DNA of 56,126 nucleotides, from contig CALFHN010000082.1 in assembly GCA_937876355.1 (NCBI GenBank), positions 1-56,126 on the forward strand. The letters run 5' to 3'. The translations under genes and the position numbers were made by a program. The DNA is from an uncultured Bacteroidota bacterium (GTDB lineage Bacteria; Bacteroidota; Rhodothermia; Rhodothermales; UBA10348). The notes below the pieces were generated by a model. That model was not told where the DNA came from and did no database searches. It saw nothing but the letters and a program-made list of their open reading frames with translations. Positions 34,278 through 45,657 of this stretch are shown here, piece after piece. The stretch's first letter is position 1; each line of letters begins with the position of its first letter.

Positions 34278-35687
34278 ATGCAATCCTCGTTTGATATTCC
34301 AGTTTTAGACGACCTCGACGCGCCTAAACAAGTTTCAGCTACCACGTTTGGGAAAAAAATGGTGTATTTGGAGACGTATGGTTGCCAAATGAACGTTTCC
34401 GACTCCGAAATTGTGGCTTCCGTTCTTACTAAAGACGGTTATGGGCTAACCCATAATGTGGAAGAGGCGGACATCGTTTTGATAAACACGTGCGCTATCA
34501 GGGAGAATGCTGAGCAAAAAGTTCGGCGCAGATTGGTGGAGTTGAGATCTCATAAAACCCATATCAATCCGGACATGAAACTGGGTGTATTGGGCTGTAT
34601 GGCTGAACGACTAAGGGAAAAACTGCTAGATCAAGAAAAATTGGTTGACATTGTAGTTGGGCCCGACGCCTATCGAGACTTGCCGAATTTGCTGAATCAG
34701 GCAACCGACACCGGTCAAGCGGCGGTTAATGTTCAGTTGTCCAAAGAAGAGACGTACGAAGATATTTCTCCCGTCCGGTATGCGACCAACGGCGTATCGT
34801 CTTTTGTCTCCATTATGCGTGGCTGTGACAATATGTGTTCGTTTTGTGTGGTGCCATTTACTCGTGGGCGCGAACGCAGCAGACCTGTTGAGAGTATTCT
34901 GGACGAGTGCAAAACGTTGGTAGAAACCGGCTTTAAAGAAGTGACCGTGCTTGGGCAAAACGTTAATTCGTACCGAGATGAAAAGCAGGGATCTGGGGTC
35001 GACTTCGCCGAATTACTTTATCGTATCTCTCAGATATCACCAGAATTACGCATTCGATATTCCACGAGCCATCCTAAGGACTGCTCGGATGCGTTGTTGC
35101 ATGTGCACGCCGAACAGGCGAATGTTTGCAACTATATCCATTTGCCGGTTCAGCATGGCAACACGGACATGCTGCAACGTATGAAGCGGACGTATTCGCG
35201 GGATCAATACTTGGATCTAGTTGAACGAGCACGTAAGATCGTTCCGGGTGTGTCGTTGTCAACCGATATCATCGCTGGATTTTGCAATGAGACAGAAGAA
35301 GAACATTTAGATACACTTTCGCTAATGGCTCAGGTGCGCTACGATCACGCCTATATGTTTATGTATTCGGAGCGCCCCGACACCTACGCTGCACGAAAGT
35401 TTGAGGACAATGTGCCCGAGCATGTAAAAAAGCGCCGGCTTCAAGACATCATTCAGCAACAGTCCGGTATTTCCCTCGAAAGTAATAAGGCTGAAATAGG
35501 ACGTGAACACATTGTTTTGGTAGAGGGCGAAAGCAGGAGAAGCGACCAACAAATGTCGGGTCGGACAGACACCAATAAGATGGCAGTTTTTGATCGTTTG
35601 GATTTTGTCAAAGGGGAATATGTTAAGGTGCTCGTTACTGACTGTACGTCCGCCACGTTGCTGGCCAAACCTTTGGGCAGACTCTAA
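34278..35687 (+). CDS. miaB: tRNA-2-methylthio-N6-dimethylallyladenosine synthase MiaB
   Basis: 469 residues. The N-terminal UPF0004 domain ([35 protein letters not shown]) carries the three cysteines of the auxiliary cluster. The radical-SAM core has the CxxxCxxC in [23 protein letters not shown] and [10 protein letters not shown]-terminal TRAM domain (about 400-469; [13 protein letters not shown]) completes it. MiaB methylthiolates A37 of tRNAs that read codons starting with U. It heads the miaB, sigma-54 activator, lptE, TPR run. Confidence 0.96.
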   Translation: MQSSFDIPVLDDLDAPKQVSATTFGKKMVYLETYGCQMNVSDSEIVASVLTKDGYGLTHNVEEADIVLINTCAIRENAEQKVRRRLVELRSHKTHINPDMKLGVLGCMAERLREKLLDQEKLVDIVVGPDAYRDLPNLLNQATDTGQAAVNVQLSKEETYEDISPVRYATNGVSSFVSIMRGCDNMCSFCVVPFTRGRERSRPVESILDECKTLVETGFKEVTVLGQNVNSYRDEKQGSGVDFAELLYRISQISPELRIRYSTSHPKDCSDALLHVHAEQANVCNYIHLPVQHGNTDMLQRMKRTYSRDQYLDLVERARKIVPGVSLSTDIIAGFCNETEEEHLDTLSLMAQVRYDHAYMFMYSERPDTYAARKFEDNVPEHVKKRRLQDIIQQQSGISLESNKAEIGREHIVLVEGESRRSDQQMSGRTDTNKMAVFDRLDFVKGEYVKVLVTDCTSATLLAKPLGRL

Positions 35688-35725
35688 CAAGGGCTGGCCT
35701 TCAGAACAAACGCAGAGAGAGATCA

Positions 35726-37015
35726 ATGGATAGACAGGCCATGCAGGAACGGTTCGGAATTATTGGCACTTCCGCAGGAATGCGGCAGGCTTTGGATCGC
35801 GTGCGTTTGGTGGCCGGAACCGATATTACGGTCCTAATTCAAGGGGAAAGTGGCGTTGGGAAGGAGCTTTTTGCTCAGGCGCTTCACGAAATGAGCCGCC
35901 GTCGTCACAAGCAGATGTTGGTCATGAACTGTGGTGCTATGCCGGAAGGCCTCATCGAATCAGAACTTTTCGGGAATGAAAAGGGGGCCTACACAGGTGC
36001 AGTGGAGCGTAGGCAAGGTTACTTTGAAGAAGCTGATGGATCGAGCATTTTCTTGGACGAAATAGGGGAAATGCCGCTGAAAGCGCAAGTTCGGTTGCTG
36101 AGGGTACTTGAGACGGGTGAATTTAGTCGAGTTGGATCGTCGACATTACTACGTTCTGATGTACGGGTTATTGCGGCAACCAATAAGGATCTGGGCAAAG
36201 AAGTAGAAGCCGGCCGGTTTCGGGAAGATTTATATTATAGGCTGAGCACCGTTCTTCTTCACGTGCCACCGCTTAGGGATCGAAGGGAAGATATATTGCC
36301 CATTTTTGATCATTTTCAGCATAGGTTCACGCAAAAGTACAATTCTTCAGCTCCACGAATGGATAGTAGCGCACGCGATCTATTGACTAGGTATCGCTGG
36401 CCTGGAAATATTCGAGAGCTCCGAAATGTGGCCGAACAGACCGTGGTTTTGCTCCGTGGGAATGATATTTCCGAAGAGGACATTCGGCCGTATTTGCGCG
36501 GGGTAACGGCAGGGGGCACCGGCGTTGGTTTAGTTTCAATTGGAAGCGGGTCGGGATCGAACGACGAGTCAGCCATCGCGCGAGAACGCGAATTGATTTA
36601 CCGAATCTTGGTTGAACTTCGAGTCGAAGTCCGAGAGATGAAAGAACAAATTGCCCAACTTGTGGCTGCTTCAAGAAACACCGGTTCAACTGAAACAAAA
36701 GTTGTTAGTGATCCAAGTAGGCTGCTTGCAATGCGCGATCAATCTCAAAACCATGATGATTTTATCGAAGAGGCACCCTATGAATTCGCATCTCCTTCTG
36801 ACTCTGATGAAGCCCGCAACTCTGAATTAGGCCCACTAATTTCGCTGGATGGTGATCTCCCGACGTTGGAGTATGCGGAACGGACCTTAATATTAACAGC
36901 CTTGAAGCGCTTTGAGGGTAATCGACGGCAAACTGCAGAATCATTGGGTATTAGTGAGCGAACGCTGTATCGTAAACTGAAAGATATTGAAGCAACTGAG
37001 AAAGCTACTGCCTGA
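35726..37015 (+). CDS. Sigma-54-interacting transcriptional activator (no sensory domain)
   Basis: 429 residues. The AAA+ domain starts almost at the N-terminus: Walker A GESGVGKELFAQ, ESELFGNEKGAYTGA (sigma-54 contact loop, GAYTGA in place of GAFTGA), Walker B SIFLDEIGEMP, the sensor and arginine residues in GEFSRVGSS and RFREDLYYRL. After an acidic low-complexity linker (about 270-380) comes a Fis-type helix-turn-helix (EGNRRQTAESLGISERTLYRKL). There is no receiver or PAS/GAF domain, so control must act at expression level or through a partner. The lptE ATG begins 1 base after its stop. Confidence 0.95.
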   Translation: MDRQAMQERFGIIGTSAGMRQALDRVRLVAGTDITVLIQGESGVGKELFAQALHEMSRRRHKQMLVMNCGAMPEGLIESELFGNEKGAYTGAVERRQGYFEEADGSSIFLDEIGEMPLKAQVRLLRVLETGEFSRVGSSTLLRSDVRVIAATNKDLGKEVEAGRFREDLYYRLSTVLLHVPPLRDRREDILPIFDHFQHRFTQKYNSSAPRMDSSARDLLTRYRWPGNIRELRNVAEQTVVLLRGNDISEEDIRPYLRGVTAGGTGVGLVSIGSGSGSNDESAIARERELIYRILVELRVEVREMKEQIAQLVAASRNTGSTETKVVSDPSRLLAMRDQSQNHDDFIEEAPYEFASPSDSDEARNSELGPLISLDGDLPTLEYAERTLILTALKRFEGNRRQTAESLGISERTLYRKLKDIEATEKATA

Positions 37016-37016
37016 T

Positions 37017-37520
37017 ATGAAGCGTATAGTAAACATATGTCTATTGTTGGCCTTGTTAGCCGGGACTGGTTGTAGTTACTACAGCTTCACAGGGGCGACT
37101 ATTCCAGAGCACTTGGGTACGATTGCGATCCCGTTGGTCGAGGACAATACCATTTCGACTGTTTCGAGCTTGGATTCTGAATTGACTAGCTTGATGATAG
37201 ATCGGTTTGTTCGTCAAACCAGACTTTCTCTCGAAACCAATGAATCTACCGCGGATGCGTTGCTGAGCGTTGTAATTTCGAGATATGACAATACCCCAAC
37301 TTCGGTTTCAGGAAACGAATTGGCGACTAGAAACAGAGTATCCATCACGATCATGGTGCGATATCAGGATCAGGTGCAGAACAAAGAGCTTTTAAATCGT
37401 ACTTTCTCGGCATTCGAAGAATATGATCCATTTAATCCTAGCCAGGAAGAGACGGCTGCATTTGCAGCCTTAGAAAAAATTGCAGACGATGTGTTCACAG
37501 CAGCCACATCGAATTGGTAG
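37017..37520 (+). CDS. lptE: LPS-assembly lipoprotein LptE
   Basis: 167 residues from the ATG at 37017; a longer frame starting inside the upstream gene is unlikely. The lipobox LLAGTGC is followed by YYSFTGATIPEHLGTIAIPLVED, the pattern of Bacteroidota LptE. The Pfam LptE fold (alpha/beta sandwich, ADALLSVVISRYDNTP, VRYQDQV) is visible. LptE plugs the LptD barrel for LPS export to the cell surface. It follows the sigma-54 activator gene as in many related genomes. Confidence 0.9.
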   Translation: MKRIVNICLLLALLAGTGCSYYSFTGATIPEHLGTIAIPLVEDNTISTVSSLDSELTSLMIDRFVRQTRLSLETNESTADALLSVVISRYDNTPTSVSGNELATRNRVSITIMVRYQDQVQNKELLNRTFSAFEEYDPFNPSQEETAAFAALEKIADDVFTAATSNW

Positions 37521-37528
37521 TCCGTTTT

Positions 37529-38260
37529 ATGTCGATACCCGAAATCACACATATTGTATCTCTTCTTGAAGCAGGAAAGGTTGCTCAGGCCCGGCCCATG
37601 TTGGAACAGCTAATTCAGGCGGCTCCTGAGCACATCAGTGCGAGAGTTGTTTTGGCGCGTCTTTTGGAGTCACAATCAGATTTTGGAGCGGCTCTCAGCC
37701 ACTGGAAAATAGCGGCGTTTTATTGTCCTAATAATGATGTAATCGAATCTGGACTTCGAGAAGCCGTGTTGCGAGAGTTATTTGCCGGAAACTTTGTACC
37801 TCGTGTAAACGAGGACTCTGCGGCTCGCTCCGCTTCGCCGCACCCAAGTGAGGGCACCGCGCCGGAAGTTACCGCTCCTCAAAAAGCTACCGCGCCTCCA
37901 AACAGATGGGGACCACGGGGACCAGAGAAGGAGGCGTCCCAGCGTTTACAAGCACCACCTTCTGAGCTTTCTAAGGAGACTTTCCCCGCTCAAGGCGCCC
38001 CCGTATTGGAGTATCAAGACTTGGATAAGCTCATTTCAGAGTTGGAATCCGCTCGGATATTCCCAGACCCAGACATCAAGATGATTCCTCCATCAGAGCT
38101 AGAAACGGAGATTGATGACGTCGTTTCGGAAACGCTGGCTCGTATCTATGCCAATCAGAAGTTTTATGAAGAAGCGGCGCTGGTTTACGAAAAATTGGCC
38201 ACTCAACGCCCAGAAAAAGCTGAAGAGTTTTTGCAAAAGGCTAAGGAATTGAGGCATTAG
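37529..38260 (+). CDS. TPR-repeat protein
   Basis: 243 residues from the ATG at 37529 (an in-frame TTG overlaps lptE). Residues 5-85 form about two TPR-like helical pairs (GKVAQARPMLEQLIQAAPEH, LARLLESQSDFGAALSHWKIA) and the C-terminus another (ARIYANQKFYEEAALVYEKL). Between them is a roughly 70-residue proline/alanine-rich linker. No signal peptide, so probably a cytoplasmic scaffold. It sits between lptE and anmK, with 2 bases to anmK. Confidence 0.8.
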   Translation: MSIPEITHIVSLLEAGKVAQARPMLEQLIQAAPEHISARVVLARLLESQSDFGAALSHWKIAAFYCPNNDVIESGLREAVLRELFAGNFVPRVNEDSAARSASPHPSEGTAPEVTAPQKATAPPNRWGPRGPEKEASQRLQAPPSELSKETFPAQGAPVLEYQDLDKLISELESARIFPDPDIKMIPPSELETEIDDVVSETLARIYANQKFYEEAALVYEKLATQRPEKAEEFLQKAKELRH

Positions 38261-38262
38261 GC

Positions 38263-39468
38263 ATGTGGCAAGAGATAGAACGCGCTCGTACCCAATCCTT
38301 TGATGTAAGACGGCGAATCGTTGGGCTGATGTCCGGGACTAGTTTGGACGGAGTGGATGTGGCTGTGGTTGACCTCAGAGGCTCCGCGCGAAGTCTAGAA
38401 GTGTCTGTTGTCGCATTTGACTCAATTCCATATACGAGGTCAATGCGAGAGCGGATTTTAAAAAATTCAGAGCCCGAATCTTCTTCCGTCTCTGAGCTCT
38501 CAGCACTTCAGGCAGAATTGGCATTAGTGTATGCAGAAGCTGTAAAAAGCACTTGTTCAAAACACAATATTGCATTGGTAGACATCGACTTAGTCGGTTC
38601 GCACGGCCAGACGGTTTACCACGATCCTAATCCAGAAACTGGACCCGGTTCTACTCTCCAAATTGGAGATCCTTCCATGCTTGCAGCGCACCTAGGCGTC
38701 GCGGTCGTTGGCGATTTTCGTCCCGCAGACATTGCGCTTGGCGGCCAAGGCGCGCCTCTTGTACCGTATTTTGACTGGGCGATATTTTCCTCTCCAGACG
38801 AAAATCGCATCCTGCTCAATTTGGGAGGCATTGCCAACATTACCATTTTGCCAGCCGGCTGCCGAAGAGACGACGTTATTGCGTTTGATACCGGCCCCGC
38901 AAATGTGGTCATTGACGCTCTAATGCAGCGATTTTCTGGAAAAACCTTTGACAAGAATGGAGCTTTTGCCAGCTCAGGAAAGGCGGACCACGACCTGCTT
39001 CAGAACCTATTGGATCATCCTTATTTTGCGCTCCCGGCTCCAAAATCGACCGGCCGCGAACTATTTAATTCCAACTACATCGATCGTCTTGTTGCCGACG
39101 GTTATAAAAAAGGCCTTTCGGATCAGGACATCGTCGCAACGGCAACTGAGCTCACCGTTCAAAGTGTTCTCAGATCTATCAATGGTCCGCTGGGCGCTAT
39201 TTCCGATTTTCAAATTGCCCCAGATAGAATAATTGTTTCCGGGGGCGGCGTCCACAATAAAGTACTTATGAGCGGTTTGTCAGAAGGCCTTCCGGGCTCC
39301 AAGGTCGATTCAATTTCTCAACACGGAATGGACCCGGATGCTAAGGAAGCTGTCTGTTTTGCCGTGTTGGCATACGAAGCCATGAACGGAGTTTCCACCG
39401 GAATGCCTTCAGTAACCGGGGCTCGCGGTCGTGCATTTTTGGGAAAGATCTGCTTTCCAGTGAAATAA
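38263..39468 (+). CDS. anmK: Anhydro-N-acetylmuramic acid kinase
   Basis: 401 residues. The family signature GLMSGTSLDGVDVAVVDL is at the start, followed by DLVGSHGQTVYHDP, GGQGAPLVPYFDWAIF and LLNLGGIANIT. AnmK phosphorylates and opens 1,6-anhydro-MurNAc, recycling cell-wall sugar to MurNAc-6-phosphate. It is last in the run that starts with miaB, and starts 2 bases after the TPR gene. Confidence 0.96.
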   Translation: MWQEIERARTQSFDVRRRIVGLMSGTSLDGVDVAVVDLRGSARSLEVSVVAFDSIPYTRSMRERILKNSEPESSSVSELSALQAELALVYAEAVKSTCSKHNIALVDIDLVGSHGQTVYHDPNPETGPGSTLQIGDPSMLAAHLGVAVVGDFRPADIALGGQGAPLVPYFDWAIFSSPDENRILLNLGGIANITILPAGCRRDDVIAFDTGPANVVIDALMQRFSGKTFDKNGAFASSGKADHDLLQNLLDHPYFALPAPKSTGRELFNSNYIDRLVADGYKKGLSDQDIVATATELTVQSVLRSINGPLGAISDFQIAPDRIIVSGGGVHNKVLMSGLSEGLPGSKVDSISQHGMDPDAKEAVCFAVLAYEAMNGVSTGMPSVTGARGRAFLGKICFPVK

Positions 39469-39523
39469 CAAAAAGAATCGGCGTTCAGGGGCGTCTTGTG
39501 TTCGCCAACTGATATACTATTAT

Positions 39524-39997
39524 ATGACTGCTCATATCGTCGATACTGGAATCTTAAAATTGGTCGGATTGAAGACCATCCTTAGGAGCTCTGTGACGGC
39601 ACCCAATTCAGTGAGTCAAATCCCTGAACTATGGAAGGAACTCAGGGCTGCCATGTCTCAACTTCCTGAGCGAGCAGGTTCGGAAAGGTATGCTTTGATT
39701 TCCGGGGACTACACAGAGCGACTACCAGTTGCGTATTATTATGCTCTGGTTGCCGTAAAAGAGTTTGACGGAATTCCAGACTCGTTTGAAAAAATAGACT
39801 TGTCCGACAAGCGAATTGCAAAATTTGTCCATCGCGGGCTCCCTGCTGCATCGGGAAAGACGGCCATGAAAGTATTACAGGAATGGTTGCCTGAGTCGGG
39901 CGAAACCATAAGTGATAATGCTGAATTAACCATTATTGCGGCAGACTACGACCGAACCGACCCAAATGGTGAGTTTGAATATTGTGTGTTTGTCTAA
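39524..39997 (+). CDS. GyrI-like effector-binding domain protein
   Basis: 157 residues without a DNA-binding domain. The layout (KLVGLKTILRSSVTAPNSVSQIPELWKEL at the start, YALISGDY, YYYALVAVKEF, GLPAASGKTAM, and a terminal FEYCVFV) matches stand-alone GyrI/AraC effector-binding (SHS2) domains, which bind small hydrophobic or cationic ligands. Role unknown. Monocistronic between anmK and thiL, with a TATACT-like element about 15 bases upstream. Confidence 0.75.
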   Translation: MTAHIVDTGILKLVGLKTILRSSVTAPNSVSQIPELWKELRAAMSQLPERAGSERYALISGDYTERLPVAYYYALVAVKEFDGIPDSFEKIDLSDKRIAKFVHRGLPAASGKTAMKVLQEWLPESGETISDNAELTIIAADYDRTDPNGEFEYCVFV

Positions 39998-40060
39998 TTA
40001 AATACTCTTTCGAAGCACGTTTTCTACCTTAGCGCTACTTATTAAGAACTGATTGCAACT

Positions 40061-41155
40061 ATGAGTCAACATTTTACGCCCATTTCGACGCTCGGAGAGT
40101 TTGGACTCATTCAGCGCCTTTCTGATCGGTTAGCAGATATTCCCCGTTCTCCAGATTTGATCGAGGGAATTGGAGACGATGCAGCTGTGTATCGCGCTGG
40201 GGAGGGGATTTTACACGTCATAACGACGGATGCGCTTATTGAAGGAGTTCATTTCGATCGAACCTTTATACCCATGTCATTTTTGGGATATAAAGCTATT
40301 TCCGTCAATGTGAGTGACGTAGTAGCAATGAATGCGCGCCCGATGTATGCAACCGTTACGCTCGGAATACCTCGTAATATGTCCGTTGAGATGCTCGATA
40401 GCCTCTATGATGGTATGCGAGCAGCCTGTAAAAAATATGGGATGGAATTAGTAGGAGGGGATACCAGCACTTCCCACGCCCTCTATTTGTCCATCACGGT
40501 AATAGGGGAAGTCGCAGAACGAGATGTCGTGTTTCGTCGTGGTGCAAATGTGGGCGATTTCTTGTGCGTAACCGGCGACGTCGGAGGCGCTTATGCCGGT
40601 CTAAAGATCCTATTGGATCAACGACAAGCTTTAAAAGACATGGGTGACGATTATGAACCTGATCTCGAAGCCCATCAGTACGTCATTCAGCGCCAACTTC
40701 GACCAAATGCTAGGTTGGATATGATCGATGCATTCAAAAAAGCGGGTATCCGGCCTACATCTATGATTGATATTTCAGACGGCATTGCCTCGGAAATCCA
40801 TCATATATCGACTAAAAGTGGCGTAGGGGCCACTGTTCGTATTCCGGCCCTTCCATTTGATCCTGAAACGCGAGCTGTTGCAGATCAGTTCATGGACGAC
40901 ATTGATGCCTATGCTCTTTTTGGGGGAGAAGACTATGAATTGTTGTTTACCGTCGATCCATCGCAAGCCGAACTGGTTGACGGCTTGGAAGGGTGTTCCG
41001 TTATCGGAAACATAGAAGAGGCTACCAAGGGTATCCGAGCGTATAGCCCCGACACTGGCTTGCTTCCACTTCATCCAGCCGGGTATCAACATTTTGATCC
41101 AGATGAAGACAATCCAGATAATTTTGGCCTACCAGAGTCAAAACATATTTTATAA
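40061..41155 (+). CDS. thiL: Thiamine-monophosphate kinase
   Basis: 364 residues, slightly longer than average owing to a C-terminal tail. The PurM/ThiL fold landmarks are FGLIQRL, EGIGDDAAVYR, TTDALIEGVHFD, ALYLSITVIGE, GGDTS, MIDISDGIASEI and FGGEDYELLFTV. ThiL makes thiamine diphosphate from thiamine monophosphate with ATP. Immediately past its stop lies a permease remnant on the other strand, so this end of the gene borders a rearranged site. Confidence 0.95.
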   Translation: MSQHFTPISTLGEFGLIQRLSDRLADIPRSPDLIEGIGDDAAVYRAGEGILHVITTDALIEGVHFDRTFIPMSFLGYKAISVNVSDVVAMNARPMYATVTLGIPRNMSVEMLDSLYDGMRAACKKYGMELVGGDTSTSHALYLSITVIGEVAERDVVFRRGANVGDFLCVTGDVGGAYAGLKILLDQRQALKDMGDDYEPDLEAHQYVIQRQLRPNARLDMIDAFKKAGIRPTSMIDISDGIASEIHHISTKSGVGATVRIPALPFDPETRAVADQFMDDIDAYALFGGEDYELLFTVDPSQAELVDGLEGCSVIGNIEEATKGIRAYSPDTGLLPLHPAGYQHFDPDEDNPDNFGLPESKHIL

Positions 41156-41159
41156 AGTC

Positions 41160-41337
41160 GACTATTCGTATCGCAGGCACTGAACCGGGTTCATGCGCGA
41201 GGGTAGTCTTCGACCTTCGCGATTTGGTGAAAAGCTTCTTCAAAATCACCAACGGGGGTCTCCCAATCGTCGTCGAGAAGCCACCCAAGAATCCAATTGG
41301 CCAGTCGGGGGGGATGAAAAGGTGTATTGGTACCCAT
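41160..41337 (-). pseudogene. N-terminal remnant of an FtsX-like ABC permease (permease-prefix domain)
   Basis: From the ATG at 41337, 9 bases after the metalloprotease stop, the frame reads FHPPRLANWILGWLLDDD, then ETPVGDFEEAFHQIAKVEDYPRA, and ends at TGA (41191-41193). This is the pattern of the prefix domain found before FtsX-like permeases in PadR-linked transporters (PPRxAxxxL, then GDxxExF). Past the stop, in another frame, VQCLRYE continues the expected WYWxQxLR segment before the sequence runs into the 3' end of thiL. So roughly the first 60 codons of an 850-residue permease gene survive, with a stop and a frameshift, and the rest is deleted. Confidence 0.65.
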
Positions 41338-41346
41338 CTTTTAAAT

Positions 41347-43881
41347 TTACCAGGTATCAAACGCGCATAAAAGCGTGGCTTCGGTCCATGCATCTAGCCA
41401 TGCCTGGCGCTCGATAGTGCGAGTCAGCCAAGCTGGCCCATCCGAACCAATGGGGGATCCTGGTGGAGTAGTTACAGGCGTGGGCTGTTCCTGAACCTGG
41501 TATGGACGGAAGATATAACGGTCAATTTCGTCCAATGCTGCAAATCGATGAGCTCGGGTTTGGTCATCAACTTGATCTGCATTGTCTGCTAACCAAGCGT
41601 GAATGTCCCGTAAATGGTAGATGATTCGAGCTTGCGCCGCCGGCGCTTGTGCTGAAGATGCGGCAGCTGACAAGAGCTGATCGACCCAGACCTGCTGGGT
41701 AAGTCGCTGCAATTCAGCTTCATAAGGGTCCCGAGGTACATCTTCTAGCCATACTTTTTGGGTTACCATCACCAAAATGTCTAACAGTTCAGGAAGCGCT
41801 GGATTAAAGTCTTGTTGATACGTAAGGCGGGCCGTTCTGGCTGGATTCAGCAAAAGGCCAAATACCTGTTGTGCGACTACAGCCGCTGGCGCATAAGGGT
41901 CAAAAATGAGGCCTGTATGACCACTAAATAGTTCACGATGCGAGCCATATCCCGGAGGACGAGGGGGAATTAAAGTGCGAACTTGAGGAGGCAAAGCCAG
42001 CGCTTTTGGCTCAATAGTCGACAACAAGCCATTCATCGCAGATCTTTGTTGTCCGCCCGAAACGGCTTCTGGCAAAAGTTGACTGTCTCCTCGAATGTTA
42101 TAGGAGTAGCTAACACCTCCTACCAATTTGGCAACAGCATCAATTTGGTAGCGGTGACGGAGGTAGAGAGGCACCAATACTTCTTCTAAAGTGGCCATGG
42201 GCGCGTCTGGGCGAAGACTTCCGATACCAAACCGGCCAAGAGCGACTTCTCTTACCTGCATATCTAACTTCAGAGCGTCGACGACATCACTCCCGTTGTC
42301 CCAAAGGTGTGCTAAGGAGTTCGCTCCTCCTTCTGGCCGAGCATCTCCATCTGTGATATAGAACCAACCGTCCTCAACATATTGGTCAATAAATCCGCTC
42401 AAAGCGGCTTGTTCATCCGTACTATCTGGGAAGTCAGAATACCCATATTTGATCGTAATTTTGTCCCATTCTCCAATCCCAGTTGCGTACGCATTGTGGA
42501 GCAGAATGCGATTGTCGGGGTCCAACGTCGCCAAAGGAGCGGGATAATCCATCACCGAGGCTCGGTCGTTAATGGAGGCCGCAAAATTGTGTTGAAGTCC
42601 CAGCGTATGCCCCACTTCGTGGGCGGACAACTGGCGAATTCTAGCAAGTGCAACCTTCAAGCTGGGGTCGTTATCGGCGTCTACCGGAGTTGAATTCGGT
42701 TCGAATTGATTGAGAAGTCCTTGAGCTATCAAGTAATCCTGTCGAACACGCAGTGATCCCAAGAGCACGTGGCCTTTCAATATTTCGCCCGTGCGGGGGT
42801 CAGTAATGCTGGATCCATAACTCCAGCCTCGGGTCGAACGATGGACCCAGTTGATAATGTTGTATCGCACATCAAGCGGGTCTGCGCCTTCGGGAAGGAC
42901 TTCGACCTGAAATGCGTCCCGGTAGCCCGCTGCTTCAAATGCTTGATTCCACCATCGTGCACCTTCTAGTAGTGCCGATCGAACTGGTTCTGGGGTTCCA
43001 TTATCTAAATAGTAGATGATTGGTTTTACAGGGTCAGATACCGCAGCGGAAGGGTCTACTTTCTCCAGTCTATGCCGGGAAATGTAGCGGACACGCATAT
43101 CAGAGCCAATGGGCGAAGAGTAATCCAAAAAGCTCGGACCAAAATATCCAGATCTAGGATCATTTAATCTGGGCTCAAATCCCGGCTCAGGTAGCGCAAT
43201 AAAAGAATGCCGCTCACGAAGTGTGAAAGCATCGGCCAGAGAAGCCACCGATCGAACAATTCCTCCTGGGGCATCGGAGGTAAACGTGAGCATGGCCTCC
43301 ATTTCGGTATTTCGGGGAAATGCTTTGGTGCGCTCTTTATATGGAGCAGATCTGGAGTCATCCACCTTAAAAGATCCTTGACCTTGACGTCTCAGCGAAT
43401 CTGCTGCACCGTGTGCATCCCGAACCACGAACGAAGTAGCGTCGACCAGAACTCGTTCGCCCGTTTGAGCTGCTACTACAAAACCAAACATTACGCCAGA
43501 TGCGAAAGCATCTTTGACCGATTGTTGCTCTGCTACATTCGGTGTGATAGCCACATAGTCGAGGTTGGGGACAATCATGAAAACTTTTGGCCCGCGACGC
43601 TCGAAGTTCACGATGTACGATCCCCCCAACTGATTGCGGTCCAATCCAATATCGTTAGACCCGAGTCCCGCCGCCAAGGACACCTGATACAGAAAATCTT
43701 CCCGGAAACGGTCAATTTCAAGCCAAACCTTCCCCGCCGATTCATCCCAATAGATGGTGTAAAACCCTTCCAGCTTTTCCATTCCCTTGGTTTTCGCCTC
43801 AATTGCCGGTAGGTCTTGGGCCTCGGCTGAAGCTAGCGTAAACATCAAAAGAAATAGTGTGCCAACAATAAAGCGTCGCAT
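41347..43881 (-). CDS. Zinc-dependent metalloprotease, DUF5117/DUF5118 type
   Basis: 844 residues from the ATG at 43881, preceded by AAGG at good spacing; the in-frame TTG two codons earlier is less likely. A signal peptide (about 1-22, ending AEAQ) is followed by a large N-terminal region (KLEGFYTIYWDESAGKVWLEIDR, FLYQVSLAAGLGSNDIGLDRNQ) typical of DUF5117 proteins. At about residues 418-432 is the metzincin zinc motif HEVGHTLGLQHN (HExxHxxGxxH) with SVMDYPAP as the Met-turn. The C-terminal third has DUF4953-like features. These are exported proteases, widespread in Bacteroidota; substrate unknown. Divergent from atpD. Confidence 0.92.
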   Translation of the reverse strand: MRRFIVGTLFLLMFTLASAEAQDLPAIEAKTKGMEKLEGFYTIYWDESAGKVWLEIDRFREDFLYQVSLAAGLGSNDIGLDRNQLGGSYIVNFERRGPKVFMIVPNLDYVAITPNVAEQQSVKDAFASGVMFGFVVAAQTGERVLVDATSFVVRDAHGAADSLRRQGQGSFKVDDSRSAPYKERTKAFPRNTEMEAMLTFTSDAPGGIVRSVASLADAFTLRERHSFIALPEPGFEPRLNDPRSGYFGPSFLDYSSPIGSDMRVRYISRHRLEKVDPSAAVSDPVKPIIYYLDNGTPEPVRSALLEGARWWNQAFEAAGYRDAFQVEVLPEGADPLDVRYNIINWVHRSTRGWSYGSSITDPRTGEILKGHVLLGSLRVRQDYLIAQGLLNQFEPNSTPVDADNDPSLKVALARIRQLSAHEVGHTLGLQHNFAASINDRASVMDYPAPLATLDPDNRILLHNAYATGIGEWDKITIKYGYSDFPDSTDEQAALSGFIDQYVEDGWFYITDGDARPEGGANSLAHLWDNGSDVVDALKLDMQVREVALGRFGIGSLRPDAPMATLEEVLVPLYLRHRYQIDAVAKLVGGVSYSYNIRGDSQLLPEAVSGGQQRSAMNGLLSTIEPKALALPPQVRTLIPPRPPGYGSHRELFSGHTGLIFDPYAPAAVVAQQVFGLLLNPARTARLTYQQDFNPALPELLDILVMVTQKVWLEDVPRDPYEAELQRLTQQVWVDQLLSAAASSAQAPAAQARIIYHLRDIHAWLADNADQVDDQTRAHRFAALDEIDRYIFRPYQVQEQPTPVTTPPGSPIGSDGPAWLTRTIERQAWLDAWTEATLLCAFDTW

Positions 43882-43954
43882 ATACAAATACCTTGTCTAA
43901 GAAGAGAGCCTTCGGGCTTTGAATATAGCTTCAAATCCCTAAAAAGCTGTAAAA

Positions 43955-45639
<1,685 letters not shown>

Positions 45640-45657
45640 ACACACCCATTGACGGAT

